The notes: generated by a model not told the origin, from the letters alone. A stretch of 64,000 nucleotides of DNA from Rehmannia glutinosa (GCA_016081115.2 CM071930.1:11203419-11267418), one strand, 5' to 3'; positions 42,700-53,445 are shown, counted from the stretch's first letter. Made by a program: numbers and translations.

Positions 42700-44194
42700 A
42701 TGATGGATATGAAGAAGATCAATCTTAAAGATCTACATGACCTGGCAGAATCCTTCGCGGGATTAGGTATTGTAGACTTAAAGATGAACGCAGGAGATGG
42801 ATCAGCTTTGGTTACCTATGACCCTCATGGTAGACCAATTCCGCCAATTACACCACCGCCACCAGTAAATCCCAACGTCGAAGAAAGTGCGGGTTCAAAT
42901 CATGGAACCCAGGATGAGAGAATTCATCACGTTGGAGATTTCACCACAGGGAATGAAACACTTTCAGGAATAGGAGCTCGACCACCTCTTGCAGGAACTT
43001 GAGTACCTCCTAGAAGGCCAAACATTCACCAGATGCCTTATGGAAGGTCACATCTAGATTCGATATATCCATATGGATTGATGCTAAATCTGGATATCAC
43101 AGATTTCAAAAATCGAGAAATCCTCATTGATGAATGGGCATCAACAATGAGGATTGCAGCAGGTACCCTTGATCTTACGAAAGATTACTTCATTTTACTC
43201 CTTGAAATGAGTATTGAGGGATTTGTAAAGATTGCATGGGATTATGACGGATGCAAGTACGAAGAGTGCGGTCACATTAGGAGAATCACTGAAAGGGATT
43301 GTCGATGATATGGCAAAACTATTCACAATCCAGTTTATCGGCACGGGTTACTTTGAGGGATTAGAGGATGAAAAAAGAAAAAGATATAAACAAGCCCTCT
43401 ATAGCCTTGAGTTACATGATATTTGTCACATTGATGAATATATCAAGTTGTTCACCGAATACCGGTGGAAATCAAAGATTGTAGAAAAGGAAGCTTCGTA
43501 GCTATTCTTTGCAAAGATTCGAATCCCTGGAGAGAAATGCTTATCAGGGAATACAAGGATGGAGCAGAATTAGATACAGTGGCTAAAAGAATGTCTTTCT
43601 TAAAAGCCAAGTTATCTAAATGGTGTTACCAGGCAGCTCTATACAAGAATTATAAGAGATTACGAGGAATTAACAAAGCGGTTCCTCTATGTTGCGTGGA
43701 CGATAATATCCCAACTGTTGTGGGAGGTCAACCAAGGCGGCACAAGAAGAAGAAGGAGAGAAGACATCCATACCGCCGGAAAAGCAGCAGCAAAAAAAGT
43801 AGGTCTTCATGGAGACCTAGAAGGTTATGGTCAAAACAAAAGGCCCGAAGTTACAAATCGGGGCAAAGACCGGCAGCGGGGAGTAGAGCCTCTTCATCGA
43901 GGTTCTAATCAAGCGAGTACGATGAGAACGCCAGGAAGGAGAACTTTCAGACGAGCTCATACCAGGGCCAATGAAAGTTTCAAAGACTATAATTGCTGGA
44001 CATGCGGAGCAAAGGGGCATATCTCAACAGATTGCCCTGACAATCAAAGACGAGGAGTCGATGGGGTTCGAGGCTACACCCGAGATCAAAGAAGTCGCAT
44101 CTATTATCAAGATCTTATACAGTATATCGATTTGAGGATATACCTTCGGATGAAAGCATCTATGAAGAAGAAATATATTCGACGATGGAAGTGA
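42700..44194 (+). pseudogene. Copy 2: coat-protein region with intact zinc knuckle, frameshifted
   Basis: N-terminal piece LKDLHDLAESFAGLGIVD and a proline-rich stretch (42,700-43,002). The capsid-like core (43,033-43,650) has YKQALYSLELHDICHID, FTEYRWKSK and NPWREMLIREYKDGAELD. A strongly basic segment follows (RRHKKKKERRHPYRRK, about 43,736-43,785), then a canonical CX2CX4HX4C knuckle at 43,994-44,035 (CWTCGAKGHISTDC). At least three frameshifts. The protein would encapsidate the genome; the basic tract and knuckle bind nucleic acid. Confidence 0.8.
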
Positions 44195-45062
44195 CTCGAT
44201 TCAGAATCGGAGTGAAGAAGAAATTCTTCAATGACGGGTCGGCCGGGAGGATATGTCGATTCCTCTCTCACACTACAGTTTCTCATAAAACTCTTATGAG
44301 AATTATGAAGGAAGATCTAAAGCTTCAGATATACGATGGTTTTACGATTGGAGCTATGGAAAAGGCTTTGGATAAGTCCTGGATTTCATAATGAGTAAAA
44401 ACACCAAATTATCCATAGAGTAACTACCGGAGAATTTGCCATCCCAATGGAATTCACCGGTAACCCGATCGAGATGCGGTTGGTCCCGCATCGAGAAGTT
44501 CGGGAGATCAAAAGCACAACCAAGAGAGAAGTTGCTAACACACCCTCATGGATCCATATCGGAGCCATAAGGGTTATTATTAAAGCAACATTCAAAGAAG
44601 GAATAGATTCGCCACTCAATCTTGCTATCTTTGACAAGCGAATCTCAAATCTCAATGATTCATGTCTTGGGCGATTCTGAGGAGATTTGTATGTAGGAAA
44701 ATTGGCATTTAATGTCTATCCTAGAATTGCATACAATTTGGGAGATCAAGATTTCAACAGGTCCTAACCCTTCATCAAGATTTTATAAAGTGGATTTGAT
44801 GAAAGAAGGAATAGACCTTATTCGATCACATACAAGATTTCCTATGCTCTGTCGAATACACATCATTCAAGTATTCTTGAGAAAGGAATTTATTGAAGTC
44901 CCAAGAATCTTTGAGGACGTTGCCAAGGTGGTTCTACAAGAAATCAATGAGTCTCCAACTATAAAGGAGATTGATATGAAAATTCAAGATCAACAGTCTT
45001 CAACAAAAGTCGAAGTCTCGAGAGTTGAGCGAGGAGGATGTCTTTCCAACAAGACAGAATGA
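44185..45062 (+). pseudogene. Copy 2: 30K-type movement-protein region, frameshifted
   Basis: Pieces: LMRIMKEDLKLQIYDGF (44,185-44,391), VANTPSWIHIGAIRVIIKA, FKEGIDSPLNLAIFDKRI (44,447-44,680), then LAFNVYPRIAYNLGDQDF in another frame (about 44,703-44,757). The order of beta-strand-like segments, with the Asp in the FDKR strand, fits caulimovirid 30K movement proteins. It follows the coat protein; in most genera the movement protein precedes it. Confidence 0.7.
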
Positions 45063-45780
45063 TAAGTAGCAGTCGTTGGGAAGAAAAGAGACCAAGTACA
45101 GTTCAACGCATTCCAGATGTTTTCAAAACACAGGGAGAGCTGAAATGTCCCGAAGGATGGAGAGAAGTGGAAGTAATATTCGACATCACTCAAAAGGATA
45201 ATATTTTTCCTTGTGGTGTTCTATATTATCTCCAACAACCTATAGTTGGAAGGTATCAAGGAAGCCTGAAGATGGGTGAAATTGAGCTGACTATCACAGG
45301 TACAACGGGAACAATCCTAGAGCAATTAATACTGGGAATTGAATTTCTTGAGGATCATAAACCTTGGGAAAGATTACAAGAAGGAATGGAGTTCACAGTG
45401 GCAGATAAAAGATACAAAATCAGATGAGCACTAGTCCATTCTCCATATACATTTCTATCGAATGTTATCTGCTGAATACAAGGCCGAGTATTTCGCCGCC
45501 TACATTGATTCAGGTGTCGGAATATATACTGCAAAGCCGGATGTTTTTCCCAAAAACATTGGAGAGGATTTGCCAGCTATTGCAGGAAGAGATTTTCCTA
45601 AGAGTATTCTTATCCTTAATAAGGGAATTAAACAAGCAGATATCATGATCAGAGGTGCAGGCGGTATCCCATAGTACAAAGTATAGACGCCACCAATCTA
45701 TTTCCATGATACAGGAGCAAATGTGTTGCTAAGAAACAATTTCCTACAAACATTTAAGCGATTTACACAGGAAAATGAGA
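45063..45780 (+). pseudogene. Copy 2: linker and aspartic-protease region
   Basis: The linker piece 45,063-45,427 (KCPEGWREVEVIFDITQ, IEFLEDHKPWERLQEGMEF) is shared with copy 1. The protease piece (45,462-45,674) has AAYIDSGVGIYTAKPDVFP with an intact DSG triad, and about 45,724-45,745 the C-terminal LLRNNFL, where the usual hydrophobic-Gly pair is altered. A stop separates the two halves. Confidence 0.7.
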
Positions 45781-46049
45781 CAAGAAGACTTATTTTCACA
45801 ACATTATGTGATCATAAGATTATTGTCCAGAGACTGCGGGAAGCATTTTACAGAAAAATGCCAATTAATTTTCGCAGCAAGCGTGGTGATGAAGCCAAAC
45901 TCCGAAATCCGAAAATGGCAGATCGAAGGAAATTTGGTGAAGCATTATTATCCTACAGACAATTCGGTTCGAATTACAAGGATAAGAAAATATGGGATAA
46001 TAACTTGTATTCATTCAGAATACAAGGAGATAAATGAGTAACTCCAGAG

Positions 46050-46940
46050 GCTATTGCAAAATTGATGATGAGCCTAATGGAGAAACCACAGAGTGATGTT
46101 ACCATAGAAGATCAAATATCAGTCAAGAACATCAAGAAGAAGATCCAAAGGAATTATAATGAAAATCCTTTGGCATGGTGGGACAAGAACGAGCTCAAAG
46201 CATCCTTGAAGGTTGAACCAGGAAAGGAGTACGAGTTCATGAGATTCAAACCAATCCTTATAAATCGGAAAATCATGAGGATATGCAAAAGATACTTAAG
46301 GAACATCTTGACCTTAAGTTAATTTCACAACGAAGTTTCTCCATACAGCAGTCCAAGATTCTTAGTCAGAAACCATGGGGAAATCAAATGAGGAAAGACA
46401 AGACTTGTAATTAATTACAAGGGGATTAATAACATTTTGGAATTCGACGGATACTATATCCCAAGCAGAGAATATCTGGTTTACTGCATCAAAGGTGCCA
46501 AGATATTCTCAAAGTTTGATTGCAAATCTGGATTTTACCAGATTAAGATGGAGGAAGAAAGCAAGAAGTTCACAGCTTTCTCCACACCACAAGGCCATTA
46601 TATTTGGAACGTGATGCCTATGGGATTCAAAGAAAGATGGATAATCTCTTCAAAGATTATTTTAGTTTTATGTTCGTGTATATCGACTGATCGCATCAAA
46701 GAACATGAAGGAGCATCTCAAACATTTGGAAATATTTTCAGATGTTTGACACAAAGAATGATTAGTGCTTTCGGAAAAGAACGCGATAATCGCAACAAGA
46801 CAAATTGAATTTCTCAGAATTGAAATTGATGAATCTGGAATTATTCTACAGAATCATATTGTAGAAAAGGTACCGGAATTTCCGGATACATCGAAAGACA
46901 AGAAACAACTTGAGTTTTCTTGGAGTTGTTAATTTTATGG
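46050..46940 (+). pseudogene. Copy 2: reverse transcriptase, catalytic motif destroyed
   Basis: The N-terminal piece (46,062-46,322) has NPLAWWDKNELKASLKVEPG; the next (46,437-46,640) has KIFSKFDCKSGFYQIKMEE and FSTPQGHYIWNVMPMGF. Compared with copy 1, about 24 bp are missing after 46,627 and about 10 bp at 46,690, which removes the second Asp of the YIDD motif. It cannot be active. Confidence 0.8.
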
Positions 46941-47465
46941 GATGTTAATTAACAATCGGCATATTACGGGAAGGTGTTTAGCCCATTGCTTAAAAAGGAT
47001 GCAGTATTTAAATGGGAAGATGAACATCAAGAAGGAATTAAGCAACTTAAAGAAGTTTGTAAAAAGCTTCCAAGGCTTGCGATTCCCAAGACGAGGACGA
47101 ATCGGTTCTTTACACGGATGCCAAAGTGATGATTGGTGGGCGCAGATTCTTACTAAGGTCACACCAAACGAGGAAGTGCCATGCAGATATTGCAGTGGTT
47201 TATTCACACCCAGTGAAGCAAACAGATGACATATCAACGAGAAAGAATTATTTGCAGTCAGAAAGGCTTTTAAAAAATGGCCTCTATTTTTACTAGCTAA
47301 AAAGTTTAATTTAAAAATTGATAATTCAAGTGTCAAGGCTTTTTCGAAAAATAAAATTGAATCAAAACCGAGAAAAGTCTCGATTACTTAGATGGCAAGT
47401 GAATGTCAATATTATGGTTATGATATTGTCATGAAAATATTCTTGCAGATTTTTGACATGAGATG
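46941..47465 (+). pseudogene. Copy 2: RNase H region, frameshifted
   Basis: Readable DEDESVLYTDA-type text near 47,092-47,125 in shifted frames, then VTPNEEVPCRYCSGLF, INEKELFAV and LKIDNSSVKAF (about 47,236-47,345), and the ILADF end near 47,445. It is colinear with copy 1 and uninterrupted through the site where copia C entered copy 1. Confidence 0.7.
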
Positions 47466-47479
47466 GAAGGACGCGTTGT

Positions 47480-48867
47480 CGACGAGGTCCTTAAACGAGT
47501 AAGACATCTCGGGAAAACCTGGAGAGTCTAGAACGAGATTTTGGGACGTTATGTCTCAATGCACGGTTGTTGGACAACTTCAATAGGTGACTGTAAACTG
47601 TTTCTAGTAAATACGAGCTTGCCGGTTCGCTCAAGGACAATTGTTCTTAGACCGCAAGGGCCTCTCTTCCAGTCGCATCTCCTACGGTGCAAAAAGGGGC
47701 GAATAGAGAATGGGGCTCTAACCCGGAGGTTATGGATTCAAGTACCATAATCACAAGTTTTGCAGAGATGCATCCCCGAGGGTGTACAAACTATAACGAA
47801 TGTTGAAGCTCCGGTGTCACAACCCGAGTCTTCAAGTCAACCCAAAGATCTCACGGGGTAAAAGAGGGAGAGTTGAATCTTAGGCCACAGACCAGGGTAT
47901 ATCTAAGGTTCAAATCGATGAGATTAAGATTTCTCCTATGCGGGTATATCAACGGCAATGGGAGAAACTAGTTACATGGAGAGATATTAACCTGAAAAAA
48001 CTATAATTGATATCTCGGCAAGTATCCTAGGGTTTGGATGAAGCGTGAAGTCATCCAAATGAAGTACATGAATGATATACGTTTGGAGCTCTAGCTTCAA
48101 TCTATACGGTATCACCAGGATTCCCGAAATTTCAAAATTACCAAAATAGATTGGGGAAGCAGTTTACGAGACTTGGGCCAACAATCCACACTTGGCCAGA
48201 GGAGACATTTTGGAACTATATTTTCTAAGTGCAGCTCCCAAACCAGCAAAGAAAGGCTTTAATGAAGCTTTTCATTTCATCAAGCTAAGAAGACCGGATG
48301 GAAATGCTTTAAAATATATAAAAGTATCTTCACCGGAAGAAGGACCAGTATTAGTAGGAGCATTTTCTGAAGATGAAGCTTCTACTAGACGAGCATGGGG
48401 TCTTTGGGTTTGTCTAATTGAATCGACAAAGTCAAATATCCATTCAAGTTTTTCCAGACAACAAATGGATCTTTCCTTTTGAATTCGATGACTGGATCAA
48501 CCACAGGATTTGCAGAGGAACTCTTTGAGATCAAAAGAAGAATTCTCTGGGAGAATAAGATTCCAGCAAGTAAAGAAACTTATCGGAAATTCTGTAACAT
48601 GGCGCATGTTGGTCGTTGGATCGACCGGATCACAAGCATGCCCCGACGGATGGAACCCGAGTTTGGGAAAGGTTTCCGACCCAAACCCAACCGACAAGAC
48701 CATACAGTTGGAAAGAATAAGAGGCCGAGCTCACAAGACGCGCTTTCCTCGGGGACCACGCAGACCAACTTTTTAAAAGATTCCCCGACAACCATCACAT
48801 GGGCTAAGTCACACGGAAAGAAAAAGAAGACAGTTGGTGAGGCAATAATGCAAGATATGACGTAAGC
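47480..48867 (+). pseudogene. Copy 2: last ORF (transactivator position), frameshifted
   Basis: Homologous to 34,559-35,955. Best pieces: GDILELYFLSAAPKPAKKGF and TRRAWGLWVCLIEST (48,192-48,482), FAEELFEIKRRILWENK, CNMAHVGRW and MEPEFGKGFRPKPNRQ (48,479-48,865). The Cys/His group seen in copy 1 has lost its CX2C here. A basic C-terminus with KKKK follows. The size is near 450 codons. The place in the genome suits the caulimovirid transactivator/inclusion-body protein, but this is positional inference only. Confidence 0.55.
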
Positions 48868-48877
48868 GGTGATGTCA
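48858..48877 (+). promoter_or_regulatory. as-1-like enhancer element, copy 2
   Basis: TGACGTAAGCGGTGATGTCA: a TGACG-type doublet with 12-bp spacing, very close in form to the as-1 element of caulimovirus promoters, which binds TGA-class bZIP factors. It lies about 50 bp upstream of the TATA box. Confidence 0.7.
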
Positions 48878-48925
48878 TAAGTTTCAACAAGATTTGAAGT
48901 CCGCCTTTCAAGTCCGGACTTATCT

Positions 48926-48932
48926 CTATAAA
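48926..48932 (+). promoter_or_regulatory. Pregenomic-RNA promoter TATA box, copy 2
   Basis: CTATAAA in ATCTCTATAAATTGC. It is preceded by the as-1-like element and followed by the leader start shared with copy 1 (GACATCGAACATTTTCC..). Confidence 0.7.
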
Positions 48933-49142
48933 TTGCAGGATTTGAAGGAAGCTGGGGACATCGAACATTTTCCTTAGTTTTCTTATAATAAAGTTTAAGA
49001 GAGAAAATTTGTAATGTTTGAGTGTTTTAGTTGTCAAGTTTTATGTGTTTTCGAGTGCAAGCCTCATCTATGAGAGGCTAAACCAAAGTATTCTCCTCCC
49101 AAAAGGAGATTACTAATGTAATAAATATTTCTATAAGTTCTT

Positions 49143-49148
49143 AATAAA
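49143..49148 (+). terminator. Poly(A) signal, copy 2
   Basis: AATAAA (TTAATAAAAAGAGGC), about 215 bp downstream of the TATA box, colinear with the signal of copy 1. Confidence 0.6.
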
Positions 49149-49149
49149 A

Positions 49150-49794
49150 AGAGGCTTTCTCGCTTCAACATGTTCATAATGTTCTATTAATTCATCCCGT
49201 TTAAGAATTACTTGTACGCCTGGAAGTATGAAACGAATCAGCCGTGTTGAACGATTCTTTGAAGGAGTCGATAACTTGCAGATCATCTTCCCTGAAGGTG
49301 AGGTTGAACAAGAAGGAGTTGTTTGTCAAATGATCCTGGGGGCAATAATCTTTCCGGCTGGTGGTGTTGCGAGCCATCTCACCCGGTGATCGTTTTGGTC
49401 AAAGAAGGTATGAATTTTAAGGAATTTATTAATTTTATGGAAGCATGTTGGGCATGATATGGTCATAATGGACTATTTTCATTTTCAGTCTAAAGACCCA
49501 ATTTGTATACGGATAAATTCTTACAATGAGATCTTGATAGAAGTATGTCTTGTTGAGTTTATAGTGGAAACCCGACATGATCCATTTAAAACCTCTTAAT
49601 AGAGACTGGATCTAAGTAGGTGTAACAATGCCATGAACAAAACAAGTTCGTAGAAAATAAGGATTCTTATTTCTTGAAAAAACCAAAAACAAATTGAATA
49701 TGGAGTAAAAATGTTATATTTATTGTATAATGCGATAGATTTATCATCATGTAGCAATTTGCCACAAATTAGAGTTTAAAGGGATAACTAGAAC
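49150..49794 (+). other. Copy 2: right-hand non-coding region (leader half)
   Basis: No ORF. Conserved with 36,430-37,080 of copy 1 (e.g. GTGGTGTTGCGAGCCATC, GAGACTGGATCTAAGTAGG, AACAATGCCA). On a circular genome this stretch would join the left end and form the pregenomic leader before the primer site. Confidence 0.55.
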
Positions 49795-49931
49795 TATCCT
49801 AGGGGCAAAATTGTCCAAAGTGTGCAAAGAGTAATTATTTCATAGTTCAGGATGCAAAATGTTACAAATCAAAGTACAGGTTGTGAAGTGTAAAAAGGGG
49901 TAAAGTTGGGGTGGTTAAAAATAATTATATC
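49795..49931. repeat. Right terminal inverted repeat of copy 2
   Basis: Ends ..GGGGTGGTTAAAAATAATTA + TATC. Reverse complement aligns with 41,468-41,605, with long shared words TTTTTACACTT, ACTTTGA and CTTTGCA. Confidence 0.85.
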
Positions 49932-51031
49932 TAAGTTCAATTTGATAAGTGTTAGCTAACTTTGTGATTCAAAGTATAATGTTATTTACAATAAAGAAAA
50001 ATGTCTTATTCTCAAAAATGATAAAATTATTTGTGAAGTAAATAGAAAACGTAATCTTTACAAAATTTGCACAAGTGATTTGGTTAGTCAAAATGTTTCT
50101 TGTCTTGTTGCCATTAACGATTTAACTAGTTTATGTCATAGGCGACTTGGACATGTTGGATACACAAATTTGCAAAATATTTACAGAAACCAACATGTAA
50201 AAGGACCGCCCAAATTGAATTTTGAAAATCTTGGCCTATGTGACACTTGTGAAAAGAACAAATTAGTTAAAAGTAGTTTTAAGCCCAAAAATGAAATTTC
50301 CACAACCAAGCCTCTACTGTTACTTCATCTTGATTTGTATGGAGATATTGGTACGACTAGTCTTAGTGAAAAACATTACACTTTCGTTATAGTTGACGAT
50401 TATTCTAGATATACTTGGGCTATTTTTCTTGCAAATAAAAGCGATGTCGTTAATGAGTTTGCTAAGTTGTGTAGACTTATTGAAAATGATAAGGAATATG
50501 AAAATGAAAAGCAATATACTATTAAGTCTATACGAAGTGATCGAGGTGGTGAATTTATAGCCTTGTGTGAAACCAAAGGATATGCTCACAATTTCTGGGC
50601 TCCAAGAACACCACAACCAAATAGAGTAGCCGAAAGAAAGAATCGGACTCTTCAAGAAATGATTTGGTCCATGCTCAACGAATTTTCACTTCCAAAATAT
50701 TTTTGGGCCGAAGCCGTAAGTACTGCATGTTATGTTATTAATCGTGTATACCTTCGTCTTAAGTTGAATAAAATACTGTATGAGCTTTGGAAAGGAAGAA
50801 CTTCAAATATTAGTTGCTTCAAAATATTTGGGTGTAACTGTTTTATTTTGAATGCCAAGGATCAATTGGACAAACTTGATCATAAGGCCAATGAAGGAAT
50901 ATTTATGGGGTAGTCAACCAAGAGCAAATCATATCAGGTTTATAATAAGACTAACATGGTAGTGAAGAATCTATTCATGTCAAATTCAATGAAGCTTCAG
51001 GTGTTGAAATGTTACCCAATGATGAAAGTGA
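49932..51031 (+). pseudogene. Copia A: protease end and integrase
   Basis: The protease tail resumes at 49,932. The integrase frame 50,080-50,913 is open over 277 codons: HRRLGHVGYTNLQNIYRN (zinc-binding His pair), CDTCEKNKLVKSS (Cys pair), LLLLHLDLYGD (first Asp), FVIVDDYSRYTWAIFL, IRSDRGGEF (second Asp), AERKNRTLQEM (Glu), CFKIFGCNCFILN. All DDE residues are present. A stop follows at 50,913, and the homology to copia B ends at 51,031 where Athila sequence begins. Confidence 0.88.
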
Positions 51032-52140
51032 CAAATGGTGTCATTAATGTAGAGGCGAAGCCATCTTTGGAGCACATTCTCACCTCGTCCATGAGTGAAA
51101 CGAGGAACCGGTTAATTAAAGATGAGGCTAAGATAGACAAGATCGAGGCACGTGTCAGGGAGTTGCCCAACACTGTGGGTTCACAAATGAAAAATCTAGA
51201 AACTCAGATTGGCCAGTTAGTGATGATCATTGGTGGACAACATCAGAAAGGCCAATTTCCGAGTAACACGGAAGTCAATCCGAGGGAACAGTGTAACACC
51301 ATTCGTCTGAGAAGTGGAACGGAGTACGAGGGGCCGAAAATTTTGGGAAATGACGAAAAAATTGAAAGACACACGACCCGTGCGCTGGAGTACGACATGG
51401 TACAAAGCAGAGAATTCTGAACCCCGGAGATGAAAACACTATAGCAAATGGCGTGATTGAGATCGAGAATGGAAACAAGGGACATCCGGATTTAACAAAA
51501 AGGGGCCGAGAAGTTTAAATCTTTCTCTAACTCTAATCTTTCAAAATTTTCTATACCACTCCCTTTCCTCAACGTTTTCAAAAGAAAAGTTAGACGCCCA
51601 ATTTGCTAAATTCTTAGACATCTTTAAGAAAGCGCATATTAACATACCTTTTTGCACGCATTGGAGCAGATGCCCAATTATGCGAAGTTTTTGAAGGAAG
51701 TGATGTCCAAGAAGAAAAAGTTGGCGAGAACCGAGATACCAACTTTACTAAAGAGTGAAGCACGATCATTCAAAAGGAGATTACCACGAAGCTCAAAGAT
51801 CCGGGAGTTTCACTATCCCTTGTGCTATTGGTGGTCTTTTCTTTAATAAAGCGCTTTGTGATCTAGGAACAAGTATTAACTTAATGCCTTTTTCCATTTT
51901 TAGAAAACTTGGATTAGGAGAGGTGAAGCCGTCCACGATCACCTTGTAGCTTGCGGATAGATCACTCACATATCCTAAGGGAATCGTGGAGGATGTGCTC
52001 GTGAAGGTAGACAAATTTATATTCCCGTGGACTACTTGGTGCTTGACATGGAGAAAGATCGGACGCCCCTCCGATACTTGGGCGTCCATTCCTAGCCACT
52101 ACACGAGCTTTGATAGATATGCAAAAGGGAGAGCTCACGT
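51032..52140 (+). pseudogene. Athila gag C-terminus and protease, broken
   Basis: NTVGSQMKNLETQIGQLVMI and NPREQCNTIRLRSGTEYEG (51,150-51,330) are hallmarks of Athila gag. The protease part has SGSFTIPCAIGGLFFNKALC, then DLGTSINLMPFSIFRKLGLGE (a DLG active site, about 51,858-51,920) and LADRSLTYPKGIVEDVLVKV in the next frame. Frameshifts separate the pieces; a short stretch around 51,420-51,650 is unreadable. Pol stops after the protease. Confidence 0.8.
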
Positions 52141-52616
52141 TATGAGTTAATGATGAGCAAGTGTTGCTCTCCATCTATAAGGTCGCGAAAAACTCATGAT
52201 AAAATAGAGAGTCAAATCTTTATATCGTTGATTCATGTGCTAATACTTTTAACTGAGTGATTGTGTGTGTAATTTAGATTCATGTGCCACTCGCACGATG
52301 CAAATGAGAAGAATATGGCATTTAACTGACGTGTGACTTCTATGCTAGAGGCATTCAAAGGAGGCTCAAATTTATGTGAGTTGGAATGGCAAAGAAAAAG
52401 ACATGAAGAGGTGACAAGCCTCACTCTGCGAGAACCATGATCGACTATACAGACGTCAAGCTATAGACGTTAAATTTTAGCGCTTGTTGGGAGGCAACCC
52501 AATGGTTTGTTGTTTTATTTCTTTCCATGTTTTTTTTCTTTCCCTTTGATAAGTTAGGATTTTTAATGCTTTATTTATATATAAAAAAAGGGAAATTTAG
52601 AAGTTTGGCACGGTAT
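52141..52616 (+). other. Athila: deleted pol junction and pol end
   Basis: RT and integrase should lie here (normally about 2.5-3 kb) but only about 300 bp remain, followed by the pol-end text GTCAAGCTATAGACG..GCGCTTGTTGGGAGG. No coding is seen. Confidence 0.6.
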
Positions 52617-52805
52617 CGCACGAGCAGGGCATGCGCTCGGCGCACGGCCCGTGCGTGCTTGAGAAATTTGGATGAAGCTCATGGCACCCCGCACGGGCAG
52701 GGCGTGCGCCATGCGCACGGCCCGTGCGCATTCGAGGATTTTTTACTGAGCCTTCAAGCACCCCGCACGGCCGCTCGCGCGGTAGGCGCACGGCCCGTGC
52801 GTTTG
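52617..52805. repeat. GC-rich 73-bp tandem repeat, three units (internal spacer)
   Basis: GCGCACGGCCCGTGCG recurs at 52,640, 52,713 and 52,786 (exact 73-bp spacing), with CACCCCGCACGG.. between. Each unit can form GC hairpins (GCACGGGC / GCCCGTGC). The GC content is very different from the AT-rich surroundings. Related units occur in the 3' LTR at 56,630-56,795. Confidence 0.9.
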
Positions 52806-53445
52806 TCGGCAGAGATAACAATAAGGGCGCAACATGTTCATTTTTTTCACACTTTTAAACTCTCTCTCACGCATGGGCACACACGAGCTCCTCTCCCTCT
52901 CAAATTTTTCATCGATTTCACTTGGATTTTCACTGCAAATTCATCACCCATACTACACACACACACGAATTGAACTCTCAAACTTGCTTTGGAGTGAGGT
53001 TTTGGTTGAAAGGAGCACATAGGGTTCCAATTTCGCCTCTTTCCTAATTTCCGAGAATTACAGTAAGAACGTCAAGTTTTGTTTTGAATTTCTTGTAGAT
53101 TATAGATTAGAGTTCATATATGGTGCATGTTTTGAAGAAATTGCCATGATTTACTTGAATTATTCTATTGGGCATTTTATCGAACACCTTGTGGGCTTGA
53201 TGAATTGAGATACATGGGGTTGATATAATGATGAATTGTGCATAAGCTTGATTATTTAGGATGTTAGTGACTATGATTCTCTGCAATTACATTATTATTT
53301 AGGTTTGAGAGCTTAATTGTGATTAAATTATAGGGAAAAGACATTATGCCTTATTTGATTTGTTGGTATTGAATTCATTTTGTTCTTGTTATACTTGGCA
53401 TGTACGAAATCTCAAATTTGTTTTGCTACGTATAGACTTGAACTA

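Larger units (their letters stand above)
41468..49931 (+). mobile_element. Pararetrovirus-like (caulimovirid) element with terminal inverted repeats, copy 2
   Basis: 8,464 bp, inserted in the copia A protease. The ends are inverted (AGGGATAAAGATTATTAAC on the left; GATATAATTATTTTTAACC when the right end is reverse-complemented) and the similarity runs about 130-140 bp, including TTTTTACACTT, TTTGCA.CCT.AACT and TTT.CCCCT.GG. A perfect 8-bp duplication flanks it. The order of parts is the same as in copy 1 and nothing is nested inside. Many stops and frameshifts; pieces between them are up to about 150 codons. Confidence 0.9.

Noticed and set aside
50080..50913. Functional stand-alone integrase gene
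   Set aside because: Although open for 277 codons with DDE residues, it has no own start or promoter and is a segment of the copia A polyprotein.
52617..52805. CRISPR-like array
   Set aside because: Only three units, no distinct unique spacers, eukaryotic context; it is a tandem satellite within Athila.
52527..52973. 148-codon ORF through the GC-rich repeat
   Set aside because: The Arg/Ala-rich part arises from the 73-bp repeat; no conservation in the LTR copy and no family.
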